Below are positions 20,712 through 31,592 of a DNA stretch of 64,000 nt, in pieces. How positions within the stretch are numbered: the first letter of the stretch is position 1; each line of letters begins with the position of its first letter. The stretch covers positions 62,001 through 126,000 of the forward strand of contig KV918770.1 in assembly GCA_002049455.2 (NCBI GenBank), written 5' to 3'. Below the pieces are notes generated by a model that saw only the letters and a program-made list of their open reading frames with translations, ran no database searches and was not told the DNA's origin. The stretch comes from Porphyra umbilicalis. Its lineage: Eukaryota > Rhodophyta > Bangiophyceae > Bangiales > Bangiaceae. The position numbers were made by a program, and so were the translations under genes.

Positions 20712-21701
20712 TAGGGTTGTGCAACACGCCCGGGGCGTGCTAAATTGCACGCCTGGGGCGTGCAATTTCACGAGTTTGGGGCGTGTCACGCCCTGCACGC
20801 CCAGAATTTTAGGGGCGTGATTGGGGCGTGCTTGGCAAAAAAGAACATCATTTCTAATGCGCTCTTGGGACGCCAGTCCACCAATTATTATCGGTGCAGT
20901 TCCGTGCCACCGTCGTTACTTTTTCAGGGCGCGGTGTCTCACTGCTCCGTTGAGAGTCCACAAACAAGGTGCTCGACGCTATGAGGCGTGGGGACCATTT
21001 TTCCGTCGTGTGCCCACAAACAATGTGCTCGACGCCATGATGCGCGGGCGCCATCTGTGCGGGATGGGCACAGCAACGGCCACCTGCTGTCATCAGCCTG
21101 GGAGGACGCAGAGGGGCTCCTCGACACGGGCGTCAATGAGGACGTTGAATGGGATGCATCGCGCGCCGGCAACGACCAGGCCGACGGCAGTGATGGAGGG
21201 GGCGCCGGCGGCGAGCTACGCGCCTCCTGAACGAGAAGGTCGCCCGATGCGCCACGGCTGGCGCCGGCGTCCGTTGACAGGACGCTGGTCGTCCCGGCGA
21301 CGAAGACGCCCTCGCGGCCATGACCGAAAAATGATTTTATGACCGTCTGGTCTGGCTTTGTGCGCGGTGAGATGGGTGGGACTGCGGGCGGTGGGGCGGC
21401 CGGTGGAGGCAAGGCGAGCCGACGTCCCGTGATGCTGCAAAGTATCTATGAGGCAGAGTGGCAGAGGCCAAGAGAGTGTATCGCATGCAGCTGTTTCCTC
21501 CATGTTTTCTGACATTTTTGTGGTCCTTTGAACCATCCGAATTGCAAGAGTATTGGGTACTTTGAATCGCCTATCAAGTAAGTGTCAAAACATGGGGGCT
21601 ACATTAGGGGCGTGAGAGGGGCGTGCCAATGTTGGGGGCCTCCAGAAGGGCGTGATTAGGCGTGCATCGCCCACCCAAAAGGGGCGTGATGCACATCCCT
21701 A
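20712..21701. mobile_element. Non-autonomous hAT element (990 bp)
   Basis: The ends are TAGGGTTGTGCAACACGCCC (left) and, as reverse complement, TAGGGATGTGCATCACGCCC (right). The flanking duplication is CCGGTCAG / CCGGTGAG (20704-20711 and 21702-21709, 7 of 8). Several GGGGCGTG motifs cluster at both ends. Near 20958 and 21012 a roughly 35-bp block (ACAAACAA.GTGCTCGACGC) is tandemly duplicated. No transposase is encoded. It is inserted in the Harbinger-like element. Confidence 0.88.
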
Positions 21702-21841
21702 CCGGTGAGGAGCTTCCGGATTGTCGACAATTTGTTTGATAGTTCTTGCAAGAGAGGAATTGTAAACACAAGAGACATGAAATTCCCCGTTCTCAGACGG
21801 TATACCGCGGTATAAACATACAAGGGGATCCCGCGTATGTA

Positions 21842-21973
21842 CAGCCGTTCTCTCAAAAACCTCGCACGCCGACTGTTGCACCACTCTCACAAATCGGCCT
21901 CTGCGACCCCGTGAAGGCCGATTTGTAAGAGTGGTGCGACAGTTTGCGTGCGAGGTTCTTGCGAAAACGGCTG
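21842..21973. mobile_element. Hairpin MITE with the same ends as the 13-kb element
   Basis: 132 bp flanked by TA (21840-21841 and 21974-21975). Arms of about 58 bp (CAGCCGTTCTCTCAAAAACC... and inverse) surround a 14-base loop. The terminal CAGCCGTT...AACCTCGCACG matches the terminal repeats of 47430-60539 (CAGCCGTTCCCCGAAAAACC...CGCACCC). It is therefore a likely non-autonomous partner of the transposase encoded there. Confidence 0.85.
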
Positions 21974-22071
21974 TATGTACCGGTATACCGTCGCGTGACG
22001 GGCTCGGCCAATCAAATCAACGATACGTCGGTATACCGTCACACGGTCTCCAACTGCGAACGGGCCTCAGG

Positions 22072-23926
22072 ACTCTCCCTGTCTCCCTCTTGCCCGGTGG
22101 TGGCCATGAAAAGCGCGCTGGTCTGTGATCCGTGTGTGCCGCAGGCGCGAAAAGTGAAGCCCTCAGCCTTCCTGCCTTGCATGCGCCGAGCCAGGAACTG
22201 TAACGCCCACCGCAGCCCTAGGCGTCGACATAAGTGGTGCCGTGCGAAAAACAAGTTGGATGGCGGCTGTGCCACACGGCTCGTCAACACCGTTGGCCTA
22301 CTTGCAACAGGGCACTTTCGGCGCAATTGCCCTGCTTCACTTGCCCAGCGGTGCCAATGTAAGCACTCCTCGTCAGGCGCGTAGGGGCGCTCCGCAGTGG
22401 AGTGTCGTCCTTTGTCTGACGGTCGCTTCCGCACCGCAGGGTTCGTGCGGCTGTCGATCACGGCCTCCGTGATGCCTGTGGCTCGTCTTCTCTGGATTGA
22501 GCGGCGTGCGTCTAGAGTGCTGTCGACAGTCGATCGATGATTGGGTATGCGTGCGCTTCCCAAGAATCTCGACTGGTTGACGGGAACCAGACAGGCAGTT
22601 CGTGGCCTGCTAGCTAGCCACCACTGTAGAGGGCCCATCGACCAACACTCTCGCTACTCGCACGAATTCCGTCATCCATGCCATGACATCGTGGAAGCTT
22701 TCCTCCAGCCGACAAGGCCCACGTGCTCGCCGCGTCGCGAGTCGCCACCTCTCAGGCGCTAGCGCTCTGGGCTCAGCGGAGCCGTTTGGAGATGAAAGCA
22801 CGCTGGCCCCTGGTGGACTGGCCTTGGTGTCAATACCGTCGCCGTGAGGACTGGGCGATCAATGCGCGCGCTCTGCTTTGACACGTGCCGCAACCGTCTG
22901 GATCAGTGCGCTGGACTCCTTTCAGGAACGGTCATCAAAAATCGGGGGGGACAGCTCTGGGGATGCGCGCCCGCTGAGGCATACGTTGATGTGTGACGGC
23001 GGCGGTTCGGGCCCGATGTCGACTGTGGCGTGCGTCCCGCGCGAGCGGGAGGGCCACACACGAGTGGTCAGCCGGACACGGTCGCTACGAGACGTGGCGG
23101 TGGCCGCGACGCCACCCGTGAACGAGCCCACCGAGGCCGAGGTAGAGCGGCGCGCGCATGCGGCAGCGCGGTCCGCGAGCGAGCGAGCGGCTCCTCAAGC
23201 ATTAACACACCAAGGTGTATCGCCAGCCCACGTCTCCTACCAATCACCCCCCCGTCGGCCGTCTCGTTTGGAACTCAACCCGATGGGAGGGCTCTGAGTA
23301 CCCTAATGATGACATGCGTTTCGGCCACGCTCGGTGGGCACAATGACGTTGTGCGCCCGCATGTCGCCTTTGCCGCCAGTGCAAGTCGAGCCGGGACGCG
23401 GCCCATGCTTCCAGTTGAAGTTGGGCGGACCACACGACCACCACCTCGCCAGGCCGAAGCGTCCCCCACCGAGGGTACCTCTGGTCAAGAGGGTCCAACG
23501 GGTCAAGCGGGTCGAGCGCGTCGAGCTGCTCAGGCTGGCTGAAGGCGCCGGAGCGCAGGTACTAAAGGGCGTCGGGCTGGTGGCGGCCTTCTGCGGGCAG
23601 CCTGCCACAAGGCTTCCATTGTTTGACAGCGAACGCGCAATAGTCGTCGTGCGCACTGACTGCTCCCACACGCATCCCCATCTCTGTGCACGGTCTGGCA
23701 GTGTAGAACACCTGCTGGTCACCCAAGTGCTGAGGACGGCCCCGACCCGTGCCGTTAACGTCCGACCAACATCACGAGTATCTCCTGCGGTGCGCCGCTC
23801 TCCCATCCTCTCTGCTCGTTGTCACTTTGTGCAACAACCTGCAGGCCACTACCCGTGATAGCCGACCTCTCAAGCCGGTGATTCCGCATTGCTTTGTTCC
23901 TTTCCCGAACTCAAGCTTTCGCGGCC
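22072..23926. other. No recognisable gene
   Basis: GC-rich unique sequence with several open plus-strand frames (22878-23297, 23334-23858) of ordinary residue mix but overlapping rivals on the minus strand. No domain, start context or splice pattern lets me choose. Confidence 0.4.
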
Positions 23927-23989
23927 ATGGACGGGAGCCGGAACGGCGGCTGCCACTGCTCTCTGACGGCAAGGTGCCCGTTGCCATGG

Positions 23990-24370
23990 ATGCTCCGCCA
24001 CACCCGGGCGCTCTGTGTGTGCCTGCTGCTGTGGCTGACCATCCTCGCGGACCGCTCCGTGCCCGGTGTCACCGCCACCACCCCCGAAGCTGCGGCGCTA
24101 GAGCTGCGCCGCGAGGAGTGTGGCGAGGCCATGACCCGCTGCCTGAGCTTAGACGGAGGGATGGAGGAGGACTGCGAGGATTGCGTGGAGCAGTGTACGC
24201 AGCTAGCACGGTCAGCGGAGCCGGGTCCAGGCATCGACGAGGACGTTGCGGACGACTATGCGCGGACCGCGCGCGCGACGGTGCGCCGGTGCCAGGAGGA
24301 GCTCGACGACATCCGCATGTCGTCCACGTCGAACGCGTTTGCTGCTGGGGTTTCGTTTGGGAGTGCGTAA
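23990..24370 (+). CDS. Small secreted protein with six cysteines (126 aa)
   Basis: ATG 23990 is preferred over in-frame ATG 23927 because it places a classic signal peptide at the very N-terminus: MLRHTRALCVCLLLWLTILA, then a likely cleavage near VTA/TT. The mature part is acidic and has six Cys (C-x6-C-x11-C-x2-C-x3-C, then one about 32 residues on) in DCEDCVEQC and TVRRCQEEL contexts, so disulfide-stabilised secretion is plausible. It ends GVSFGSA at TAA 24370. That end overlaps a GTAAGC donor-like site at 24367, so a further exon is possible; a hydrophobic frame (SIYGFGAVVFLSFLRVLVHM) lies at about 24560-24620. No family is recognised. Confidence 0.5.
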   Translation: MLRHTRALCVCLLLWLTILADRSVPGVTATTPEAAALELRREECGEAMTRCLSLDGGMEEDCEDCVEQCTQLARSAEPGPGIDEDVADDYARTARATVRRCQEELDDIRMSSTSNAFAAGVSFGSA

Positions 24371-24890
24371 GCACGCAACGTATCTTGCTCCTCCCGTCTA
24401 CAACTGCTTCGGACGGCTCTGCTGGGCAAACCACGGGAGGTGGCGATGCAAGCAGCGCTAGCGCGGTCCCAAGATGAGACCAAGACTGGGCCCTTGTCCC
24501 GGCCCTCCGACTCGGGATTTCCCCTTGGTTTGCTATTTGGTCCGTCGCTGGTGCAGTTCGCCGACAGCATCTACGGCTTCGGCGCTGTAGTTTTTCTCTC
24601 CTTCCTTCGTGTTCTTGTTCATATGCGTCGCTTTGCGACAAGAGATAGACCAGTATGGGATTGTGAAGATACGTTGAAGTAGACTTGTGTACCAGACGAG
24701 CACCGCATCCATAGGTAGAGTACGCACGGTGAGGGCGTCTGTTGGTCAAAGGGAGACGCACTGTAAAGTAGCCACTAATTAAAGAAGGCGCGAAGCGCAA
24801 CGAACAGCCTCGGAGCATGCACCCCCAAAACGCCTGGGCAAGGCAAGCGCCACAGAGAAACAACAAGCGCTCGAAACGCCGGGACCGCGG
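24371..24890. other. Possible 3' exon region, otherwise no gene
   Basis: It contains a plus-strand frame with one hydrophobic segment (about 24560-24620) that might be a downstream exon of the secreted-protein gene if the GTAAGC at 24367 is used. Candidate acceptors end near 24451 and 24460, but joining them gives early stops, so I do not support it. Confidence 0.3.
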
Positions 24891-26060
24891 ACGCCCGACC
24901 GCCCGCCGTCCGACGCGGCTGGTGCCGTGCCCCGCGCCGCCGACGCCGCAGTGCGGCGGTGCCGGCGGCCGCCACGGTGGCAGTGACGGCGGCACCGACG
25001 GCGCCGCCGCCGCCGCCGATGCAGCGCCACTCGCGGTGCGGGGGGGGGGGGGGATTGAGGGGCGGGGGGGTAGGGGGTACGGATTGCACCGCCCCCACAG
25101 ACGGCGACGCGACGCCCGAGGGCGAGCGGCCGCAGCGCGCCGCACCACCGGACGACACGCGCGGCGCCACCACCGCGCACGTTGCCGCAGGTGCGCTGTG
25201 CGTGTCCGACTCCGCTTCCTCCTGTGGCGCGGCCGTGGCCGCCCAGCTACACACGGGGGGGACACGCTGCGCGCTGCGTCGGCGGCGGCGTCGGCGGCGG
25301 CACCCCCAGCCGCGCCGTCGCCGGCCAGTGACCACCCACCGGCGGCCGCGGCGGCGGCGGCGCCCGCCACCGGCGGCAGGTCGCGCGCGCCGTCGTCCGC
25401 GCGCCCGTGCCAGACGACGCGCCGCCGCCACGGGCAGATGCGCCGCTGCCGCCACGCGTAAGGGCTGGGGGGCGCCCCCCCCCCCCCGTCCCCCCTCCCA
25501 GTGACCCCGTGCCGCGGCGCCGCACGCCGCCCTGTAATTGGCGCCGCCGACGCTGGCAGGCAAACGCCGCGCGCCAGTCGTCGCCACCAGCCACAGCGGC
25601 GGGTGTGGCCCACGGCGGCCGCGTCGCCGCCGCCCGCCCCGCGCACCCGGTCCGCGTGCCACCCGACGCCGACCCGCGCGTGCGACGGCGACCGCAGCGG
25701 CCATCCCCCCGACCGTGACTTCACCGTCCCCGCCCACGATGGTCACATCACCGCGGCTCCGTCGACCCTCAGAGCCGCCGCCGCGGCGGCGACCGACGCG
25801 GCGAGACCCACCGCCACCGCTCGCCGCAGCCGCAGGGCGGGGGGGGGGGGGGGGGGAGGGTGCACCGCCGGCGGCAACGCCGACGCCACCCCCGTCGCCG
25901 GCGTGGGTGGAGGCGGCAGAGGCGCCGCCGCTCGCGACTCTTGAGTCATCAACGGCCAGTGGCGGTGGTGGTGGCGGGGAGGGCGGTGGGCGGCGTCGGA
26001 GGTGGGAGCGGGGGGGGGGGGGGCGGCCGCGCCGCCGCGGCGGGCGTGGCGGGCGATCCC
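24891..26060. repeat. GC-rich trinucleotide array (GCC/CGC type)
   Basis: About 1.2 kb of imperfect GCC, CGC and GCG triplets with three G runs of about 14-18 (near 25040, 25838 and 26010). The very long minus-strand frames across it (up to about 550 codons) are Arg/Gly/Ala/Pro low complexity and overlap equally long plus-strand frames. No domain. Confidence 0.8.
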
Positions 26061-26670
26061 GCCCGCGCCCCCTCCACAAAAGGGTGAAGAACAAAGCGCC
26101 GCGGCATCCACCGCCGACGCGAACTTTCGTACGGGTCCGAAAGTAAACACACACACGCAGGTGCACACACAGTTTTGGCCATGCCTGAGGCGCGCACGCG
26201 GGCCAGAACGCCCTGAACACGCCCCCCAGTTTCCAACTTTGCTGCTGGGCCGACAAACCCAACAACCTTTGCTGCCAAAAAAATGCGATCATGCCCACCG
26301 CCAGGCCCTCGTGAAAGCCCTCGACCAAATCATCTGGCCGTCGTGGCACTTTCTATGCTGGGAGCACCCAATGAAAGCGACACGTTTGCGATGATCTCTC
26401 GTCCGTCATACCAATGAAGACGCAAACCGCTTCATGCTCACCGGCCCCACGGCCCGCTCCACAAACAAACTGCATACGGACATTGCAGGCGTCATATGAA
26501 AGCATTCTACAACAAAATGCACGACGGGGAACGCTCCAGAGACGCCTACGACCCGGACGAAGACGGCTAGGCCTCACAACCGAGATTCGTGCACGATCGC
26601 GGAGCCTTCGTTGACGTGGCATGGCTTCTGGGACCCTTCCGGGCAACGTTCAAGTGACCGTTCCCACAAC
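26061..26670. other. No recognisable gene
   Basis: Unique spacer, with a short ACACACACGCAGGTGCACACAC microsatellite-like patch near 26149. No domain is seen. Confidence 0.4.
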
Positions 26671-27062
26671 CAGGGTTGTAAGTTCATGTTGAATCTATAA
26701 ATGGTTCGATGAATCAGGTTGATTTCAAGAATCGAACCAAACCAAGCGACAAACGACTTGGTTGCGTTTATGACGAATTGCCCGGGCAGACAGGAGCTTT
26801 CGTTGACCACTTCAAATTGATCAGCCAGGTGGTTCGGCGCTGTGCGGCCGCTCTGTCTGCCTCGTTGCCATACCCCCTGCAGGTCAGTCGCGCTGAGAGT
26901 TCTGCTCCCAGACCCTCCTTCATGTAGGGTTGCCCAATTGGTTCGCGCGGCCGAACCAGTTCATCCGATGTGTTCGGTAGCCAATAACCAGTTTTTAAAC
27001 TAGTTAGTTGGGCAAGGGCGAGCGCCAGCCACAAATGGGACTGGGTGTCTGTGGCTCCGCAG

Positions 27063-27444
27063 TAGGGTTGCTCAGAACGCCCGGGGCGTCGTTCAGGGCG
27101 TCGTTAAGGGCGTCACCAGGGCGTCATTTGGGCGTCGTGCGCCCCGAACGCCCCAACTCAAAAGGGCGTCAGCAAGGCGTCGCGAAGAGATAGTTTTCAG
27201 GGGGGTCTACATGATTCAGCAGGTGGCGGCTGTGCACCTTGGTTGAGGACATGCACCCAGTCTGGACACAAAAATGACATAAGAAAGCAAAATATGAGTG
27301 CCACCTGACTGATATTGCGAATGCTGAGGGTGCTACTTGGGGCGTCGTGAGGGCGTTTTGGCTGCCTAATGGGGCGTCAGTAAGGCGTCTTATCCGTCGC
27401 GCGCCCCTGACGCCCCCGAAATAGGGGCGTCGTGTGCAACCCTA
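27063..27444. mobile_element. hAT MITE (382 bp) nested in a larger hAT element
   Basis: The ends are TAGGGTTGCTCAGAACGCCC and (reverse complement) TAGGGTTGCACACGACGCCC. The flanking duplication CTCCGCAG (27055-27062 and 27445-27452) is perfect. GGGCGTC repeats at least five times inside the left end and again near the right end, probably as transposase binding sites. Confidence 0.93.
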
Positions 27445-27798
27445 CTCCGCAGCGAGTGGGTTGCAGCCACCCAAGAGGTGACAGGTGCACGGACAGCCCG
27501 CACGGCAATCTTAGCCGTGTTGGCCCATCCCGGGCACGGGCAATCCACTCTCCCAGGCCACGCCGACCCAAGCGCCACACTCGTCCCCCCCCCCACCCTA
27601 TCCTTTTCCGTTCTCTCTGTTGCTCTCGGTGCCACGCCTAACGAGCCTGTTGCAATTCTACCTCCCTCCTCGCGCCCCCGCTGAACGCTCTGTCGTCGGT
27701 TGGTCACTGGTGCCATGTGCTGTACTCACGCTGGTCTTTGACTTGTTGTAGGCGTCTGTCTACTGCACTGCATAGGGTTGTGGCATCATCCCTCATCA

Positions 27799-28431
27799 TC
27801 ACGTCCAGCCGCATGGTATGATACATGGAATTGTGCTCGTGTGCGTTTGTGGGTGATACGTTTGTAGGTGATATGTGGACGTCGCTCGAGCTGCCAGTAC
27901 ATGTGATGCTGTCTGTGTGCAGCGCGTCTGACACGAGCATCTGTCTCCTCTGCGCGGCGATGGGCTTGCGTTGGCGACCGCAGGGCCACCGCCACGAGGC
28001 CCACTGCTTCGTCCACCCGCCGCGTGCCCACCCACATGCGTGGAAGACACGGTCACGCCGTGCTTGCCGACCAGATGCTGCTTGAGGTTGGCGGTAACTT
28101 TGCAATGCGCCACGCGAACGGGATGACCGTTGTGGTCCTTGTGAACGCAGATGTACCGTGTCGGGTCAACGGCCCCGCTCCCGTCCTTAATGAACTCACA
28201 GGCAAAGTAGGCGTACACAGGACTCTTCTTCTGGCCTTGCGGCACGGGTCCCCAAACAGACCCCTCTGGTACCTGCCAGGATGCACGGGGTGCCAGGGGA
28301 AGGCCACCGGTCGAGCCGTCGTCGCCATCTGACGGGGTTGGAGCCGCAGGTGGCGGCGCTGGTGTGGCTGTGGTCGGCGTAGTAGCAGGTTCTGAGGCAG
28401 CCGCGGGCGGCAGGGCTACTGGTGGAGCCAT
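27799..28431 (-). CDS. BED-type zinc-finger N-terminus of a hAT transposase
   Basis: The frame from ATG 28431 has a Pro/Ala-rich lead, then SPVYAYFACEFIKD, RYICVHKDHNG and KVTANLKQHLVGKHG. The aromatic pair, Cys, and final H-x4-H spacing resemble a BED zinc finger, the DNA-binding module at the N-terminus of hAT transposases; the second Cys is in an unusual place. The frame then drifts into unmatched sequence and stops at 27799. The catalytic region is missing, so it may at most bind DNA. It lies inside the 26925-28716 element on the minus strand. Confidence 0.5.
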   Translation of the reverse strand: MAPPVALPPAAASEPATTPTTATPAPPPAAPTPSDGDDGSTGGLPLAPRASWQVPEGSVWGPVPQGQKKSPVYAYFACEFIKDGSGAVDPTRYICVHKDHNGHPVRVAHCKVTANLKQHLVGKHGVTVSSTHVGGHAAGGRSSGPRGGGPAVANASPSPRRGDRCSCQTRCTQTASHVLAARATSTYHLQTYHPQTHTSTIPCIIPCGWT

Positions 28432-29324
28432 GGTGGGCTGGCAGCACGGGAAGCGTCGGCGACGGGGCCGGTGTGAGAGACGAAGACACGAGTCGTCGGA
28501 TCCGGTCGTGCACGCGTCATCAAGTTGGGACTCGTCACGCACTTAACGCCAAAGGACTGGGACAATTCCGGTCACGTGACCGCAACTGTTCCGTATTTAA
28601 AAAATAACCAGTTTAACCAATATTTTGCATCCGAAACTAGTTTGCAAGCGATGTCCGATTTTTACCCAATGTAAACCAGTTTTAACCAATTACGATAAAC
28701 CACTTGGGCAACCCTACCTTCATGTCAACTGTTGCCAATCGGCTGTGTAGCACCCTAGGCGCTGAGTACGTAGATCGATTCATCTGCTGTCAATTTGTGC
28801 GTGAATCATAGCCTTCTTGGCTGGAGGATAGATGGGTCGTGGTCGCACTCAGGATTACATGGAGCGCAGCAAGCTGCTTCTCGGACAACGTGGCATCCAC
28901 TCGCCCTCAACGCTCCGTCTACACGTATCGGTGTTTGGTCCTTTCTGTTTGGTCCCCCCGTCTCCGTTTCTGCGCGGAGGCCCAGGCGATTGGCAACAAT
29001 GTCGCCCTGGCGTCGGCTCGTAGCATTCGTTTGGATTGTGTCGCGGTGGTGGGGCAGGCAAGCAGGGCTCTGTCGCCGGGACTGCAGCAGGCCTGCTATG
29101 CGCACGCTACATCGGCTTGGCGACTCAACTCGATAGAGCTCGAGTCAGACAACCCGACTTCCCCAAGCACAATCTCAACTACATTGAACGTGGCATACTA
29201 AGTATTACGCGAGACATGTATGCCCTTTGACATGTTGCGTTCAACCTGAACGCTCCATCGTTCAAGTGAATCAGGCTGAATCTCGCTCATGTTTGGCAAA
29301 CCAAACCAAACGCTGACAACCCTG

Positions 29325-31592
29325 CAACCAATAGGATCACGTCCTTGGCTCGATTTGAAAATCTGCTGGCCCGCAGATTAAAATGCAACACACATTTTCA
29401 CGCGTGCGCACACATTTGAGTTTTGGCCGTCCTGACAAGTACAGCCTTGTAACCTCGGCTGGACATGGACCCCAATGCTCCGAGACACCCCAACTCGCTG
29501 AGCACTGCACCCTTCCTTGCACCGTCGTATGGCAAAACATCGCAGCTGAGTATCCATTTGAAAGAGCTTGTAACAAACCAGCCACTTCGCGGATCAGGTG
29601 CAGCACAAGCGTCTGCTCGCGCTTGGCCACGAGCTGATCGTCTGCCGCACTGCGACTGTCAGCTCATATTTTTACTGAAGCACCGCATCCATTCACGACA
29701 TGACGCAGGCTCATGGCGTAGGTGCGAAGGCAGCCGCAGATTGACACAACTCTTAGAGCACAGCCAACAACGCTGCATCGACTCCGCATCCGAACCAATT
29801 CAGGCCCGCCACGTATGAAACGCGTGGGTGTATGATTGGGTGTCGAGGACGTTCCGACCCTGCAACTTCAAGGTCCTGAGAGCTGCATTGTACTTAATAG
29901 AAAATAGTGGCTACATTCTTAAACCAACGTAAATATTTGTGGAAGTCAGAACGCTCATTGATCCTGTGCCTTTCTACATGCAACCGGCTCTACGTCCTTC
30001 TTGAGGCATTTGACGCTAGCAGGTGTACCAGCGCGAGAGTCCTGGCCTGAGAGTGCGATCGTCGTCAAAAGCGCATGCAATCGTAGTTGAATTTAGCCGA
30101 AATTATGCGATCAGACGGCTACTGTTGTTGATATCATCAGACAATGCGGCGGTCGTCGAGCCGTTTAGAGCCACGGTTGGGGACACTACGTGTCTCAGTC
30201 ATGTCGGAAGTGGTCCCAAGCAACCAGATTGCTTCTCGCCTGCACGCAGTCGCTTTGAATGGTCCCATGGCCCGAATACGTTGCAAGACGGACGAGGGGG
30301 CAAGCGAGAGGCATGCCGTCTTCTTCCACACGTCCGCTCTCGCTGAATGCGCCACAGTATCATTGGCCCAGGGCTTGGACACCAGCGCACGAGGCACGGA
30401 AAATCCAGGTCGCCCAGTGACGCACGGGCGTGTATGGGCCGCGGCTAGCCCGGCAACGTTGTGCGAGGGCCGAGACAGGGATACAGAAGGGATATTGGAT
30501 GCATGGAATATCCTTCTACTGGCCCTCGGTCGCCCATTCTAGGGCATGGGCGGCCCGCTTACGTTGCTCGTTGGCTGAGTCAGCACCACACGAGCCGCGG
30601 CAAAGCCTCTTTGGACTCTATTTTGTTGTCGTGTGTGTGCGTGTAAGGGCGGTGGCCAGCCAGGCTACGGTTTGGGGGGCTCCACCTGTGATTCATGAGG
30701 AGCAGCCTCATCTTCCTCTCATAATCTGGTCGGCTCTCGCTGCGGGGCGCCCGCATGCGCTGCATTAGTGATTCGACAGCCGCACGAGGCACGGCCTGGT
30801 GGACTGCCGTTTTTTGGCGACGCGGGAACGAGGTGAAAGAGCTCGGCTGTCAACGTTGTGTGTGCGTCAGACGTCTGAGGAGCACAGGCGCCCCGCCGTG
30901 GGATGCACTATTTCTCCCGTCCTCGCGTGACTGGCGCGCCATGCCCCGCGCGCACGGCTCTCTCACAGCAAGAAGTCTGCCAGTATCAAAATACCGTCGC
31001 CGCGGGACCTCTCAGCACACAGCATGTGCTGCTCAGCTGACGCCTGGGCCAACGACTGGTTATAGAACCAGTAGATACCTGTTACTGATCATTGTTTTTC
31101 GCCGGTGGTGACTTGATTGACGCTGAGGGGCCATCGATTTGGCCATCGATTTCGACAGGCCTCGAGGGGGGCGCTGAGTCTACGTGGGGACCTAGCCAGG
31201 GGGCATGGGGAATTGCACAGCACGTGTGGAGCGGATGGGCAGGTGGCTCAGAAGGGTTCTTCTGTGCCCAGATCTCATCATAGGGTGGTCACCTTCGCGG
31301 GAATGTCGTGCTTACCACCACTGCTCTTTCACGCTCACCGGCCACGCACCACCCACTGCTCCCTCGCCTACACCCACCCGCCGCCCGCAGGTTGCTCGTG
31401 CCCCTACTCCGGCTTGGACGTCGTCGCCGTCTACAAAGCCGGAACCTCCCATTCCTCAGCTCTCGGCCGCCGTCGGTCCGCCTGCCCGTGCGCCGCCGGT
31501 GCGCCTCCAGCCTGCATCTGCTCGGCCTTGACAGGCCGCGTGGCCCTAGGGCTCGCACTTCCTTGCGGCAGCCGGAGATATATGAGCGGGAA
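29325..31592. other. No recognisable gene
   Basis: Moderate-GC unique sequence. Overlapping frames occur on both strands near 30023-30542, but none carries a recognised domain. The last 300 bp may hold the N-terminus of the 31593 ORF: a frame reading PAWTSSPSTKPEPPIPQLSA lies at about 31411-31470. Confidence 0.4.

Larger units (their letters stand above)
20017..22071 (+). mobile_element. PIF/Harbinger-like element with two nested insertions
   Basis: The left end CCTGAGGCCCGTTCGCAGTT and the right end (reverse complement identical over that length) continue as inverted repeats for about 46 bp with 43 matches, including GTGTGACGGTATACCG. Further GGTATACC copies lie inside. A Harbinger transposase N-terminus is at 20298-20711. 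A hAT element (20712-21701) and a 132-bp MITE (21842-21973) are inserted in it. Without them the element is only about 0.9 kb, so it is deleted or non-autonomous. No target duplication was found. Confidence 0.7.
26925..28716 (-). mobile_element. hAT element with BED-type gene fragment (1.8 kb)
   Basis: The ends TAGGGTTGCCCAATTGGTT and (reverse complement of the right end) TAGGGTTGCCCAAGTGGTT differ at one base. The flanking 8-bp duplication CCTTCATG (26917-26924 and 28717-28724) is perfect. Subterminal AACCAGTT/AACTGGTT motifs recur (26980-27003 and 28607-28695). It holds the minus-strand BED-like gene at 27799-28431 and a younger MITE at 27063-27444. The catalytic hAT domain is absent. Confidence 0.93.
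26671..29324. mobile_element. Possible outer hAT element enclosing two others
   Basis: CAGGGTTGTAAG at 26671 and its inverted counterpart ending CAACCCTG at 29324 resemble the ends of the proven hAT elements here. GAATCAGG(T/C)TGA motifs recur inside both ends (about 26714 and 29270). However, no 8-bp target duplication is visible (flanks CCCACAAC and CAACCAAT), so this stays tentative. It encloses the firmly bounded 26925-28716 element. Confidence 0.4.

Noticed and set aside
26671..29324. Outer hAT element as a firm call
   Set aside because: The ends look right but the flanks do not form an 8-bp duplication, so it is listed only as tentative.
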